From Mesorhizobium jarvisii (lineage in GTDB: Bacteria > Pseudomonadota > Alphaproteobacteria > Rhizobiales > Rhizobiaceae): a stretch of DNA of 64,000 nt. Under the pieces are notes generated by a model. That model ran no database searches. It saw only the letters and a list, made by a program, of their open reading frames with translations, and was not told the DNA's origin. The position numbers and the translations under genes are program-made. Below are positions 53,225-64,000 of the stretch, one piece after another; the stretch's first letter is position 1; the number at the start of each line of letters is the position of its first letter. The stretch spans positions 301,001-365,000 of the forward strand of contig NZ_QZXA01000006.1 in NCBI RefSeq assembly GCF_003601985.1. The letters run 5' to 3'.

Positions 53225-53636
53225 GACATCCTCCTCATTGTTGGCAGATCTGCCGTTTGCAAGTGACATTGGAATGGCCGTCATCCGTTCGGATGCCGAC
53301 GGCCGGGAACGCCTGTTTGCCTTTTGCGGGCAGCTCCTCCCAAGCGCCCTCCAGTCGATATGTCGGCCGGTCAGTCGCCGGCGCACCTGGCCACAGCCTC
53401 GTTCCTAGCCTCCGCGAGGTCCGGCAAACTGTGTCCCACGCCTCGCCTTGCCGGCGGGCGTTCGAACTTGTAACACTTTGCAGAAATAAATTGCAACTCG
53501 GTTTTTCCGAGTTGGTAGGGCCGGGCTTTTCACACCGTACGACATCCGATTGCTCCGCAGAGCCCCGGTCAACTATCACCCGGGGCTTTCGGCGGCACAA
53601 CTGGTTTTCGTGACGGCGTCCTGCCTGGACTATTCG
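53225..53636. promoter_or_regulatory. Non-coding region before the CUT2 operon, with hairpin and shared motif
   Basis: No convincing gene in 412 bases. CAACTCGG (53494-53501) and CCGAGTTG (53507-53514) form a hairpin with loop T5. On the minus strand GCAAAGTGTTACA (53469-53481) resembles GCAACGTGTTACA at 54595-54607 near the SorC regulator, sharing GTGTTACA. This is a candidate SorC operator for the transporter. Confidence 0.45.
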
Positions 53637-54536
53637 TTACGCGAGCGCTGCGAGGATGGCCTGCGCCGTCTTGGTATCCGTCACCAACGTGTTGATGAGA
53701 CCGGCGCGAACGGCTGCAATAATTGCCGTCGCCTTTTCCGGCGACGCGGCAAGGCCGATGACCAGTGGCACGGCGCGCAACTGCGCCGGCGACATGGCGA
53801 TCATCCGGCTCTCCCCTTCCCAGGCAATCAGCGTGCCCTCGGCATCGAAGTAGTGGCGAAGCACGTCACCGGCGGCATGAACCAGCGCCTGCTCGCTCGG
53901 CGTGGCGGCGCTCGCCTCTGGGGCATTGATGGCATGCGGCAGGCCGATACCGACGATCGCGACATCGGTCCTCTCCCACAAAGCGACGGCATCGCGGATG
54001 GCGGTGTCGCGCAGGAAGACCTCGCGCAATTCGCTGGACGGCAGATAGGGGGCATGGATGAAATGCGGCGTGCCGCCGAACTCCTCGGCGGCAAGCCGCA
54101 CGAATTCATTGACCTGAAAATGCGCCGCCTGCTGCTGCATGCCGCCGGTGGCGGCCACGGTCAGCACGCCAGGCATCCGCGGCAGGCCGGCCCGGATGAC
54201 TTCGCGCACGGCGCGCCCCCAGCCGATGGCGACGACGGAGCCCGCCACCAGCTGCGCCTGCCTGAGCAACCCGCCAAGGGGTGCGGCGAGCGCCGCAAGC
54301 GTGCCCGCCGCCGGCGTCTCGACCACAGCGGCATCGCGCAATTTCAAGCCGTCGATCAGCTGCCTGGTGATATCCTCCGGCGTTGCCAGGTCGAGAACCT
54401 CGATGCGGACAATGCCCTCGGCCCGCGCCCGCTGCAGCAAGCGCGAAATCGTCGCGGTGGAGACGCCGAGCCGGCGAGCAATATCGACCTGCGACATCTC
54501 CTCCACATAATGCAGCTTGGCCACCGTGTGCAGCAT
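53637..54536 (-). CDS. SorC/DeoR-type sugar-binding transcriptional regulator
   Basis: 299 aa from ATG 54536. The N-terminal helix-turn-helix reads YVEEMSQVDIARRLGVSTATISRLLQRARAEGIV, and the sugar-binding domain follows (VAIGWGRAVREVI, GIGLPHAINAPE). Homologues usually have ~15 residues before LHTVAKLHY. An in-frame CTG at 54578 with AAGGA eight bases upstream could be the real start, giving such an N-terminus. Likely controls the flanking transporter and aldolase/kinase genes in response to a sugar phosphate. Confidence 0.85.
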   Translation of the reverse strand: MLHTVAKLHYVEEMSQVDIARRLGVSTATISRLLQRARAEGIVRIEVLDLATPEDITRQLIDGLKLRDAAVVETPAAGTLAALAAPLGGLLRQAQLVAGSVVAIGWGRAVREVIRAGLPRMPGVLTVAATGGMQQQAAHFQVNEFVRLAAEEFGGTPHFIHAPYLPSSELREVFLRDTAIRDAVALWERTDVAIVGIGLPHAINAPEASAATPSEQALVHAAGDVLRHYFDAEGTLIAWEGESRMIAMSPAQLRAVPLVIGLAASPEKATAIIAAVRAGLINTLVTDTKTAQAILAALA

Positions 54537-54594
54537 CGTCCGCGATGCGGTCGCATCCTGGATGGGAGGGGAAGACAGCTTGCAATTCCTTTCA

Positions 54595-54611
54595 GCAACG
54601 TGTTACATACA
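54595..54611. promoter_or_regulatory. Candidate SorC-regulator site in the divergent region
   Basis: GTGT-TACAT-ACAC-type dyad within GCAACGTGTTACATACAC (from 54595). The GTGTTACA core recurs on the minus strand near 53470 before the transporter. It is between the regulator and the aldolase start. The rest of 54612-54811 shows no gene. Confidence 0.4.
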
Positions 54612-54811
54612 CATAGGCCGACGGGAGTTATCGCGCAAATCCAGCCAACTCGCAACGTGCGGCGGCTCGCGGGCCGCGAGCCCGGCGAGGCGCTTTCTTC
54701 GAAGGCGATGGCGCGTCGCGGCTTCCTGCCGGCAGCGGGCGGAACTGAACATCGTTGTTTCCACGGGATCCGCGCCCTTCGTCTAGAGAGCGCCAACATC
54801 GGATTGAGACC

Positions 54812-55720
54812 ATGACCAAGATGACCACCGCGGAACTGCGCGGCTACCAGCAGATATGTGGCAAGGACGGGGCCATGGTGGCCATCGCCTGCGACCAGCG
54901 CGGCGGCATGCGGACCTTGCTGGCGTCGGACCCGGACGAACAGGCCAAGATCACCAATGACATGCTCGGCGACACCAAGGCCGACATCACGCGCTACCTC
55001 GCAAGTGCGGCGTCCTGCGTGCTGCTCGACCCGCTCTGCGCGGTGCCGCGCATTGTCGACGAAGGCGTCTTGAACCGCGATACGGCGCTGCTCATCGGCC
55101 TCGACGCTTCCGGTTTCGATATCTCTCCCGAAGGTTACCGCCTGTCGCGCCTCGTTCCCGGCATCGACGCGCGCCGCGTCCGCGCACTCGGCGGCACCGG
55201 CGGCAAGATCATGGTGTATCTCAGAGCCGACAAGCCTGAAGCCAACGACCACAACATCGCCATCCTGCGCCAGTGCATCGCCGATTTCGGACAAGAGGAC
55301 CTGCTGCTGGTCGTCGAGTTCCTGACCTATCAGCTCGACGGGGAAAGCCCCGAGGACTATGCGGCCAAGACGCCATGGCTTGTCGAGGAAGGCACCAGGA
55401 TTTCGCTGGAGTGTGGCGCCAAGGTCCTGAAGCTTCCCTACCCCGGAACGGCGGAAGCCTGCGCCAACATCACCAGAATGGCCGGCGAGGTGCCGTGGGC
55501 GGTGCTTTCGGCCGGCGTCAACCACGCGACCTTTCTCGGCCAGGTCAAGATCGCCATGCAGAATGGCGCCTCGGGCGTCATCGCCGGCCGCTCGCTGTGG
55601 AAAGATTGCATCTCGCTCGACCGTGACATCCAGCGCGAAAGGCTTAAGACCATCGCAGTGCCGCGATTGCGTGAAATCCAGGCCGTGATCGGGCACTACC
55701 GGCAGAAAGCCGCTGCCTGA
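54812..55720 (+). CDS. Class I ketose-bisphosphate aldolase (LacD/YihT-like)
   Basis: 302 aa from ATG 54812. LacD-type TIM barrel that cleaves tagatose-1,6-bisphosphate or a similar ketose (bis)phosphate into two C3 units. Probable Schiff-base lysine K207 in AKVLKLPYPG. Other family marks: MVAIACDQRGGMRTLL, LLIGLDASGFDISPEGYR, WAVLSAGVNHATFL. Followed by a two-domain kinase, which could supply its substrate. YihT (sulfo-fructose-phosphate aldolase) belongs to the same family, so a modified sugar is possible. Confidence 0.82.
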   Translation: MTKMTTAELRGYQQICGKDGAMVAIACDQRGGMRTLLASDPDEQAKITNDMLGDTKADITRYLASAASCVLLDPLCAVPRIVDEGVLNRDTALLIGLDASGFDISPEGYRLSRLVPGIDARRVRALGGTGGKIMVYLRADKPEANDHNIAILRQCIADFGQEDLLLVVEFLTYQLDGESPEDYAAKTPWLVEEGTRISLECGAKVLKLPYPGTAEACANITRMAGEVPWAVLSAGVNHATFLGQVKIAMQNGASGVIAGRSLWKDCISLDRDIQRERLKTIAVPRLREIQAVIGHYRQKAAA

Positions 55721-55792
55721 CAGTTGCGTTGGACGAGAGCTGATCCAGCGAAAGTGTGAAGCGGCTTTGCGTCCGGAATTGCGTGAACACAG

Positions 55793-57241
55793 ATGCAGGA
55801 CGCCATGCCTCAGAGCATAGGAATAGATATCGGCGGCACCAATCTGCGTGCCGCCCGCATTTCCGGCACCGGTGAAATCCTCAAGCGCGTTTCCGAAAAA
55901 AGCGCGCCCGACCCGGAGCTGGTGCTCGGTCGTATCGCTGACATGGTGCGCCTTCTCGACACCCCGGATGTGAAGGCCATCGGCGTCGGCGTTCCGGGCC
56001 GCGTCGATGCGCGGCGCGGCGCGGTGCTGTCGGGCGGCTATGTCAACCTCGCCTCGGTTGCGCTGGCCCAGCGCCTGAAAGACATGACAGGCAAGCCTGT
56101 CGTCATCGACAATGACTGCAACATGGCGCTGGCCGCCGAGATGGCGCTCGGCGCCGGGCGCGGCCATGGCAACATCGTCATGTTCACCATCGGCACCGGC
56201 ATTGGCGGCGCCGTCGCCCAGGATCGGCGGATCACGCGTGGTTCGGCAACGGCGGGCCAGCTCGGCCACATCACCGTCGACGTCAATGGCGAGGTCTGCG
56301 CCTGCGGCCGTCGCGGCTGCGTCGAGACCACCAGTTCGGGAACCGCGCTCGGCCGTCATATTGCGCGCGCCGGGCTCGGCGCCGATACTTCGGTCGATCA
56401 GCTCTTTGCCCGCGATGCAGCCGGCGATATCCAGGCGCGCGGCGTACTGGACGCCTGGGCGAAACCGCTGCGGGCCGCCATCGACACCGCCGTTGCCATG
56501 CTCGCTCCCGATCTGGTGCTGCTTGGCGGCGGCCTTGGCCGGGCGGCTCACGCAGCACTCGGCCGCGCGCCGGCGCTGGCACCCTGGTACCAATGCCAGG
56601 TCGAAGCAGCACAACTCGGCGACGACGCCGGCGTGATCGGCGCCGGCCTCCAGGCACTGGCGGGGGACCAGCACACGTCGCCCCCGACCCAGTCCAGCCG
56701 CCTGCGGCGCGCCGTGCTCGTCAACGGCATCCCCGCCAGCGGCAAGAGCACCGTCTCGCGCGGCATCGCCGATCGCATGGGCTGGCCGCTGCTGGCGCTC
56801 GACACGATCAAGAACCCCTTTCTCGAAGTGCTCGGCGGCGGCGACCGCCTGTTCAACCGCACGCTGGGCCGCGGCAGCTACCAGGCGATCTGGTCGGTGG
56901 TCGGCGAAGCGCCGGCCGGCACCACCTTCATCGTCGATGCCTGGTTCGGCTTCCAGCCGCGCGAGGTTCTCGAGGATCATCTGCGAAATGCCGGCGTCGA
57001 GCAGACTTTCGAAATCTGGTGCCACGCGCCCGGCAAGGTGCTCGCCGAGCGCTATGGCGCCCGCCTCGACCAGCGCCCCGCTGGCCATCCCGGTGCCGCC
57101 TATATTCCCGAACTGATCGAGCTCGCCAAGCGCGCCGAGCCGCTGCGGCGCGGACCGCTATTCGACGTCGACACGACGAAGCCGATCGACTTCGATGCCA
57201 TCACGGCCTGGTTGCGGGCGACGATGGCCGGCGGCGCATAG
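55793..57241 (+). CDS. Fused ROK sugar kinase and AAA_33-type P-loop kinase
   Basis: 482 aa. Residues ~8-290 are a complete ROK kinase: GIDIGGTNLRAARI (phosphate loop), VVIDNDCNMALAAEMALG with catalytic Asp, TIGTGIGGAV, GHITVD and the zinc motif CACGRRGCVET. Residues ~305-482 are a P-loop kinase with Walker A GIPASGKS (about 312-319), LLALDTIKNPF and a LID-like part with AERYGARLDQR. ROK domains phosphorylate free hexoses; the second domain is like small-molecule kinases. One chain could add two phosphates in turn before the aldolase. Confidence 0.88.
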   Translation: MQDAMPQSIGIDIGGTNLRAARISGTGEILKRVSEKSAPDPELVLGRIADMVRLLDTPDVKAIGVGVPGRVDARRGAVLSGGYVNLASVALAQRLKDMTGKPVVIDNDCNMALAAEMALGAGRGHGNIVMFTIGTGIGGAVAQDRRITRGSATAGQLGHITVDVNGEVCACGRRGCVETTSSGTALGRHIARAGLGADTSVDQLFARDAAGDIQARGVLDAWAKPLRAAIDTAVAMLAPDLVLLGGGLGRAAHAALGRAPALAPWYQCQVEAAQLGDDAGVIGAGLQALAGDQHTSPPTQSSRLRRAVLVNGIPASGKSTVSRGIADRMGWPLLALDTIKNPFLEVLGGGDRLFNRTLGRGSYQAIWSVVGEAPAGTTFIVDAWFGFQPREVLEDHLRNAGVEQTFEIWCHAPGKVLAERYGARLDQRPAGHPGAAYIPELIELAKRAEPLRRGPLFDVDTTKPIDFDAITAWLRATMAGGA

Positions 57242-57258
57242 ACAGTCGGAAGACCCGT

Positions 57259-58041
57259 TCAGTCGCCGCTACAGACGTGAAGTTCCGTTCCGGCCGCCTC
57301 GATGACCGCGCGCAGCGCCGGTTGCGGCTCACGATCCGTGACGATGTCGGAAAGCGCGCTGAGAGCGCAGATCCGTTCGAGGCTGTTGCGGCCGAACTTG
57401 TCGTTGGTCACCACAAGCGCTGTGGACAGCGCGCGAGAGATCATAGCCCGCTTGACCGCCGCCGCCCCCGAGATCATGTCGCTGGGCCCGTCCGCGGACA
57501 GGCTCGATGCTCCGATGATGGCAATGTCGGCATTGTAGCGCCTGACGAATTCCACCGTATCCTCACCGACCACGCTGGCTTCTCGGCTGTCATAGGTGCC
57601 GGGGCACAGGATGACCCGAAAGCTCGGATTGGCGCCGGTCACCGAGGCCACGCCGATGGAGTTGGTGATGATCGTCAGCTCCCGCTTCAGCTGCGAGAGA
57701 CCGCGCGCCACCTCATAGGTCGTCGAGCCGCCATCGATCATCACGATCTGGCCCTTCTCAACCAGTCCGGCCGCACCGCGCCCGATCCGCGCACGCTCCT
57801 CGATCATGGTCTGGCTGCGCTCGGCGATCACCGGCTCGGATGTCGCCAGCGAGATCGTCGCACCGCCATAGGTTCGGTTGAGCAACCCCGCATCGCCAAG
57901 CTCGATAAGGTCGCGCCGGATCGTTTCGCCGGCGACACCCAGGCGCAAAGCGAGCCTGGAAACACGGATCGAGGCCGAGCGGCGCACTTCCGACAGGATG
58001 AGCTCATGCCGCTCCTTCTTCGACAGCCGGCTCTGCTCCAT
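57259..58041 (-). CDS. DeoR-family regulator
   Basis: 260 aa. N-terminal winged helix KERHELILSEVRRSASIRV, then RLGVAGETIRRDLIELGDAGLL and RTYGGA. The C-terminal sensor has VMIDGGSTTYEVARGL and TIITNSIGVAS, a sugar-phosphate-binding fold. Convergent with the fused kinase, 17 bases away. With the SorC protein, a second regulator for the sugar block. Confidence 0.88.
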   Translation of the reverse strand: MEQSRLSKKERHELILSEVRRSASIRVSRLALRLGVAGETIRRDLIELGDAGLLNRTYGGATISLATSEPVIAERSQTMIEERARIGRGAAGLVEKGQIVMIDGGSTTYEVARGLSQLKRELTIITNSIGVASVTGANPSFRVILCPGTYDSREASVVGEDTVEFVRRYNADIAIIGASSLSADGPSDMISGAAAVKRAMISRALSTALVVTNDKFGRNSLERICALSALSDIVTDREPQPALRAVIEAAGTELHVCSGD

Positions 58042-58086
58042 GATCTGTCCTCCGCGAAGTCTGGAACATTAGCGGCACCGACGTTG

Positions 58087-58269
58087 ATGGGGAAGGAGTC
58101 CCGCGAGCACGATTTGAGCGCCGAGGAACGCGCCTTCGTCGAACGCCGCCGCCAGGAGCTGAGACAGGACGGCCTCGTCACCGAAACCTATCGGCGCGTC
58201 GGCGTCCGCGAAGCCCTGATGCGGCTGGCGTCGGCCGGTCCCGATCGAGACACGGCCGCTGCCGTCTGA
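58087..58269 (+). CDS. Small hypothetical ORF
   Basis: 60 aa, highly charged and predicted helical (LSAEERAFVERRRQELRQDG). There is no good ribosome site and I recognise no family. Divergent from the DeoR gene by 45 bases, so it could be real and regulated with it. Base composition fits coding DNA. Left at low confidence. Confidence 0.35.
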   Translation: MGKESREHDLSAEERAFVERRRQELRQDGLVTETYRRVGVREALMRLASAGPDRDTAAAV

Positions 58270-58881
58270 TTAATAGCCGACCGTAAAACGCTGCCTGATG
58301 TGGGCCGGCTTCTCGATCTCGTCGACCATGACGATGGCGTAGTCCTCGAAGGAGATGCTGCTGCCCTTGTCCGAGGCCAGTAGCGTGTCCTTGCCAAGAC
58401 GGTATTTGCCGGTGCGCTCGCCCGGTACGAACATGGCGGAGGGCGACAGGAACGTCCAATCGAGGTCGCCGACGGTTTTCAGCTTGTCGAGGAAGTCGGC
58501 GCCCTTCTGTGCCTCGGCCTTGTAGATCGCAGGGAATTCGGGCGTGTCGACCAGCCTTTTACCGGGCGCGACCTCAAGGCTGCCGGCGCCGCCGACAATG
58601 AGATAGCGCTTGACGCCGGAAGCACGCACTGCGGCGATCAGCGTGTCGGGGTCGCTGTCAACGAAATGCACGGCGCTGATCACCACATCATGCCCATGGA
58701 TCAGCCTGGCGAGACCTTCCTTGTCGAAGACATCGCCCTTCCTGGCCGTCACACGGGGCAGCGCGGCGATTTTTTCGGGGTGGCGGGCAATGCCGGTGAC
58801 CGTATGGCCACGGTCGGAGAGTTCCTTGAGCAGGCGCGAACCGACAGCGCCCGATGCGCCGATGAGAGCGACTTTTGCCAT
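58270..58881 (-). CDS. NAD(P)-binding oxidoreductase (NmrA/YwnB-like)
   Basis: 203 aa. Rossmann motif VALIGASGAVGSRLLKEL at the N-terminus, then RGHTVTGIARHP. VKRYLIVGGAGSLEVAPGKRL is the atypical-SDR strand. Catalytic YxxxK is not evident, so it may bind NAD(P)H in a sensing or reductase role. It follows the DsbA-like gene by 36 bases, likely one operon. Confidence 0.82.
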   Translation of the reverse strand: MAKVALIGASGAVGSRLLKELSDRGHTVTGIARHPEKIAALPRVTARKGDVFDKEGLARLIHGHDVVISAVHFVDSDPDTLIAAVRASGVKRYLIVGGAGSLEVAPGKRLVDTPEFPAIYKAEAQKGADFLDKLKTVGDLDWTFLSPSAMFVPGERTGKYRLGKDTLLASDKGSSISFEDYAIVMVDEIEKPAHIRQRFTVGY

Positions 58882-58917
58882 GTCCTTTTCCAGTCCTTGT
58901 TGGAGGTCAGTTGTGGA

Positions 58918-59556
58918 TCACGCCGCCGCGATATGGGCGACGAGATTGTCGAAGCTGCCAAACAGCGCATTCGAACCGATGAGCCGCGGTGCATCGTTGC
59001 GGATGACTGCCAGCGAAGGCACGCCGTTGGCATGCAGGCGCTGGAACAGCGCTCGGCCACGGCCGACCAGTTCGGCATGAACCGTCAGCACGGTTTCGGC
59101 CGGCTTCCTCAGCATGGCGGCGGCATCGGCCATGCCGGTATCGGCGAGCACGGCGGCTACGCCTTCGGCAGTCACGATATCTCGGCCGTCGACATAGCGC
59201 GCACGCTGGATCGCCTTCAGTGCTGTGAGCCGTCGGCTGGGATCTTCCAGTCCGGCGGCGCTGATGCCGAGGGTTGCCGCATGCGAGTCGAGCAAAGTGC
59301 CACGGATGCCGAGGACATTGCGCTGATAGGCCTGCGTGAATGCCTGTCCGGTCAGACGCTCGATGCGCTGGTCGTTCGCCCATGCATGTGCGGCAAAGCC
59401 TTCATCCATCGGCAGCGCACCGGCGCCGGAGAACAGCCCGGTCGCCAGCGGCTCGATGCGCACGCCGCTGGCCGACAGCCTGTCCAGCATCGGCGTGGCG
59501 CCGTAGCACCAGCCGCAGAGCGGATCGAAAAGGTAAGTCACGTCTGAATTACTCAC
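58918..59556 (-). CDS. DsbA-family thioredoxin-fold protein
   Basis: 212 aa, no signal peptide, so cytosolic. The redox motif is CGWC in LFDPLCGWCYGA and the cis-Pro is in GVPSLAVI. Looks like the FrnE/DsbA-like group acting as disulfide oxidoreductases or GST-kappa-like enzymes. First gene on the minus arm, divergent from a LysR regulator. Confidence 0.85.
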   Translation of the reverse strand: MSNSDVTYLFDPLCGWCYGATPMLDRLSASGVRIEPLATGLFSGAGALPMDEGFAAHAWANDQRIERLTGQAFTQAYQRNVLGIRGTLLDSHAATLGISAAGLEDPSRRLTALKAIQRARYVDGRDIVTAEGVAAVLADTGMADAAAMLRKPAETVLTVHAELVGRGRALFQRLHANGVPSLAVIRNDAPRLIGSNALFGSFDNLVAHIAAA

Positions 59557-59664
59557 GAGCGCTGCCTTCCTTGGTACGGACTGTCGGCTGACGGGCCGCC
59601 AAAAAGTCTTGGCCGTATGTGGCAGGCGGAGATCTTGCTATAAACAGCGCTCAATAATATAAAC

Positions 59665-59683
59665 TGTCTGATTTAATCAGACA
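59665..59683. promoter_or_regulatory. LysR-type palindromic operator
   Basis: Perfect dyad TGTCTGAT-TTA-ATCAGACA, 12 bases before the LysR start and 109 bases before the DsbA-like gene. It contains a T-N11-A core, as LysR-type regulators require, and probably controls both. Confidence 0.75.
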
Positions 59684-59695
59684 AAAGCAGCCGCC

Positions 59696-60613
59696 TTGGC
59701 CGACCTTCTGAACCTCAATCGGCTCGTCTACTTCACCACCGTCATGGAAACCGGCTCGTTCACATCAGCTGCGGACCGGCTTGGCGTCGCCAAGGCCGTG
59801 GTCAGCCATCAAGTCGGCAGGCTCGAAGAGGAACTGGGCGCGACGCTGCTGCAGCGCACGACGCGGCGCGTCACCCCGACGGAAGACGGTCGCCTCTTTT
59901 ATGATCGCGCGATGATCATCCTGCGTGAGGCGGAGTCGGCCTATGGCGAGATTTCGCAGGCAGCGGTCGAGCCGAGCGGAACGCTGAGGCTGACCGCGCC
60001 GCTCGACTACGGCACCAGAGTGGTGGCGCCGGTCATGGCGGCATATCTGAAAGCCTATCCGCAGATGCGCGTCGAAGCGATCTTCGACGACGCGGTGAGC
60101 AATCTGGTCGACGAGCAGATCGATCTCGGCATCCGCGTCGGCTGGCTTGCTGATTCCTCTAACCAGGCGCGGCGACTGGGCACGATTCAACAGATCGTCG
60201 TTGCGAGCCCAGCCTTCGCGGCAGACCTGCCCGCGGATGCGAACCCGAACCAGGCGCGATCGCTGGCCTGGGTCGGCAATGCCCAGCTGCGCGGCGTCGG
60301 CCAATGGTTGTTCTCTAAGGACGGCGACACGGTGCTGACCGAACTCAATCCCGTCGTCGTCTGCGACAAAAGCCCGGCGGCCTATGCTTGCGTGATCGCC
60401 GGCATCGGTCTGGGCATATTTCCTGACTATGCGGTCGATGAGGATATCGTCGGGGGTCGGCTTGTGCGGATATTCGCGCAGTGGACCTTGCCGACCGGCG
60501 GCATCCACGCGGTGTTCCCGCCGGCCCGCTTCCGGCCCGCCAAGGTGCGCGCCTTCGTCGAATTGCTCGCCGCGGCCGAGCGAAAGCGAGCACGCGGCGT
60601 CGCCAGGGGGTGA
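59696..60613 (+). CDS. LysR-family transcriptional regulator
   Basis: 305 aa, TTG start at 59696 because LADLLNLNRLVYFTTVMETG is the natural N-terminus and no ATG is nearby. Winged helix SFTSAADRLGVAKAVVSHQVGRLEEELGATLLQRTTRRV. The effector domain starts LRLTAPLDYGTRVVAPVM. Likely regulates the divergent DsbA-like/oxidoreductase operon, perhaps by redox or quinone stress. No ribosome site is obvious. Confidence 0.87.
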   Translation: MADLLNLNRLVYFTTVMETGSFTSAADRLGVAKAVVSHQVGRLEEELGATLLQRTTRRVTPTEDGRLFYDRAMIILREAESAYGEISQAAVEPSGTLRLTAPLDYGTRVVAPVMAAYLKAYPQMRVEAIFDDAVSNLVDEQIDLGIRVGWLADSSNQARRLGTIQQIVVASPAFAADLPADANPNQARSLAWVGNAQLRGVGQWLFSKDGDTVLTELNPVVVCDKSPAAYACVIAGIGLGIFPDYAVDEDIVGGRLVRIFAQWTLPTGGIHAVFPPARFRPAKVRAFVELLAAAERKRARGVARG

Positions 60614-60696
60614 GTCCGCACACAGCACGCAATGTCAGTGGAGGCTTACATCGGAACGCTTTGGCCTTAGCCGTGTTTCGATCGTGCTCAAACGCA

Positions 60697-60731
60697 AAAC
60701 GGCCCGCTGGTTTGAGCCAGGCGGGCCGTTT
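60697..60731 (+). terminator. Terminator downstream of the LysR gene
   Basis: AAACGGCCCGC (60697-60707) pairs with GCGGGCCGTTT (60721-60731), with inner TGG/CCA. Situated 84 bases after the LysR stop. The rest of 60614-60840 holds no gene. Confidence 0.75.
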
Positions 60732-60840
60732 ATGATTTGGTTTTGGGGAGAGGCTTTGCGTTTCTGACCGGCGGCGTCGGCAAGGCCTCGTTGCGGACGG
60801 CTGATGAGGGTTAACTCGCCGGGCACCACGGCTAAATATA

Positions 60841-60868
60841 AAAGAGCCCGCACGAGGGCGGGCTCTTT
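60841..60868 (-). terminator. Terminator of the rRNA operon
   Basis: AAAGAGCCCGC (60841-60851) and GCGGGCTCTTT (60858-60868), loop ACGAGG. Read on the minus strand the stem ends in TTTTATATTT, a good intrinsic terminator just after tRNA-fMet. Confidence 0.85.
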
Positions 60869-60874
60869 TGTATT

Positions 60875-60951
<77 letters not shown>

Positions 60952-61106
60952 TCACCATTGGATGTAAGCGCAAGCCTACAAATAGGTAGATGGCTCACCA
61001 AATGAAAGGGCCGCTTGCGCGGCCCGTGGTCCCTTGGCGGGCCTTGTTCGTAGAGAGAAGATTTCACTGACATCCGATTGGATGTGAGTTCAACGTGCGT
61101 TTAGCA

Positions 61107-61224
61107 GACCTGGCAGCGACCTACTCTCCCGCGTCTTGAGACGAAGTACCATCAGCGCTGGAGCGTTTCACGGCCGAGTTCGGAATGGGATCGGGTGCAG
61201 CCGCTCCGCCATAACCACCAGGTC
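61107..61224 (-). rRNA. rrf: 5S rRNA
   Basis: About 118 bases. The ends GACCTGG and CCAGGTC pair, and the molecule has the conserved CCGAACTCGG and GGGAGAGTAGGTCG stretches. The 155 bases to tRNA-fMet hold spacer only. Ends may be off by one or two bases. Confidence 0.93.
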
Positions 61225-61424
61225 GGCAAAACGCACGTTGTTCGAGAAGCTGTTTTTTGTGCCTTGGACGTTCTTTGATCTTGGCGCCTTTCGAAGCGAA
61301 GCTTCGCAAGGTCGACCGACCGTCGGCGCTGATGCACCGCACCCACGTAGCGCCCGCCCGCAGGGCGGAACAAGCGTGAGTGAGAACAAACCATCTGACC
61401 TTGTCAGATGGGCATAAGGAATGA
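61225..61424 (-). other. 23S-5S internal transcribed spacer
   Basis: About 200 bases without tRNA. CCATCTGAC (61391-61399) and GTCAGATGG (61403-61411) form a perfect hairpin near the 23S 3' end, likely part of the processing stem. Confidence 0.7.

Positions 61425-64000
<2,576 letters not shown>

Noticed and set aside
54356..57088. 910-codon open frame on the minus strand
   Set aside because: It runs antisense through the aldolase and fused kinase, which have full family motifs. GC-rich coding DNA often leaves such long antisense frames.

Overview
The window looks like chromosome of a Mesorhizobium-type alphaproteobacterium (Hyphomicrobiales). It is GC-rich, carries a rhizobial C-P lyase operon with an embedded fosX whose key residues (H7, E44, H69, E118) match the Mesorhizobium loti enzyme, has several rhizobial-type intergenic palindromes, and ends in a 23S-5S-tRNA-fMet rRNA operon on the minus strand. 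Most genes are ABC transporters and catabolic enzymes. No transposase, integrase, phage gene or CRISPR array was seen.

Layout. 1-5043: CUT2-type sugar ABC transporter plus a zinc alcohol dehydrogenase. 5059-16842: phosphonate locus, with phnF divergent from phnG-H-I-fosX-J-K-L-hexapeptide acyltransferase-(broken 2H phosphoesterase)-phnC-D-E1-E2. Its promoter region combines a PHO-box-like site, a TATAAT -10 and a palindromic operator. phnM, phnN and phnP are not in the window. 16891-24319: divergent sugar/sugar-acid catabolic cluster (three TIM-barrel epimerases, a Gfo/Idh dehydrogenase, an enolase-superfamily dehydratase, a FadR-type GntR regulator, a 2-hydroxyacid dehydrogenase). 24360-32139: assorted genes (secreted protein, amidase, GFA protein, SDR/TetR pair, MFS exporter, tandem AraC regulators, cupin). 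32149-39223: CUT1 ABC operon with two complementary-degenerate ATPases, a small membrane protein and a third, 5'-truncated ATPase. 39662-42871: TetR regulator divergent from a UPF0261 (Tm-1-like) / PEP-hydrolase-family / cupin cluster. 42954-50267: M24 peptidase divergent from a dipeptide/oligopeptide-type ABC operon ending in a frameshifted ATC-hydrolase-like gene. 50342-58041: a second CUT2 sugar transporter, a SorC regulator, a LacD/YihT-like aldolase, a ROK kinase fused to a P-loop kinase, and a DeoR regulator. 58087-60613: small ORF, NAD(P)-binding protein, DsbA-like protein and LysR regulator. 60841-64000: tRNA-fMet, 5S and 3'-most ~2.58 kb of 23S rRNA, all minus strand.

How it fits together. 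The same palindrome, (A)TCTGGT-N3-ACCAGA(T), occurs in the control regions of the 16.9-24.3 kb catabolic cluster (20187, 20367), the CUT1 operon (39331, 39504) and the M24/Opp region (44231, 44306). This is the operator form expected for a FadR-type GntR protein, and one is encoded at 22605. I infer a local regulon in which the two transporters feed the catabolic cluster. The 50-58 kb block reads as a separate pathway: uptake, two successive phosphorylations by one fused kinase, then aldol cleavage of a ketose bisphosphate.

Two genes (11611-12296 and 49766-50267) read as intact families interrupted by a single-base frameshift. Each may be a real pseudogene or a sequencing error. All family assignments come from reading motifs and gene context; no database search was run.
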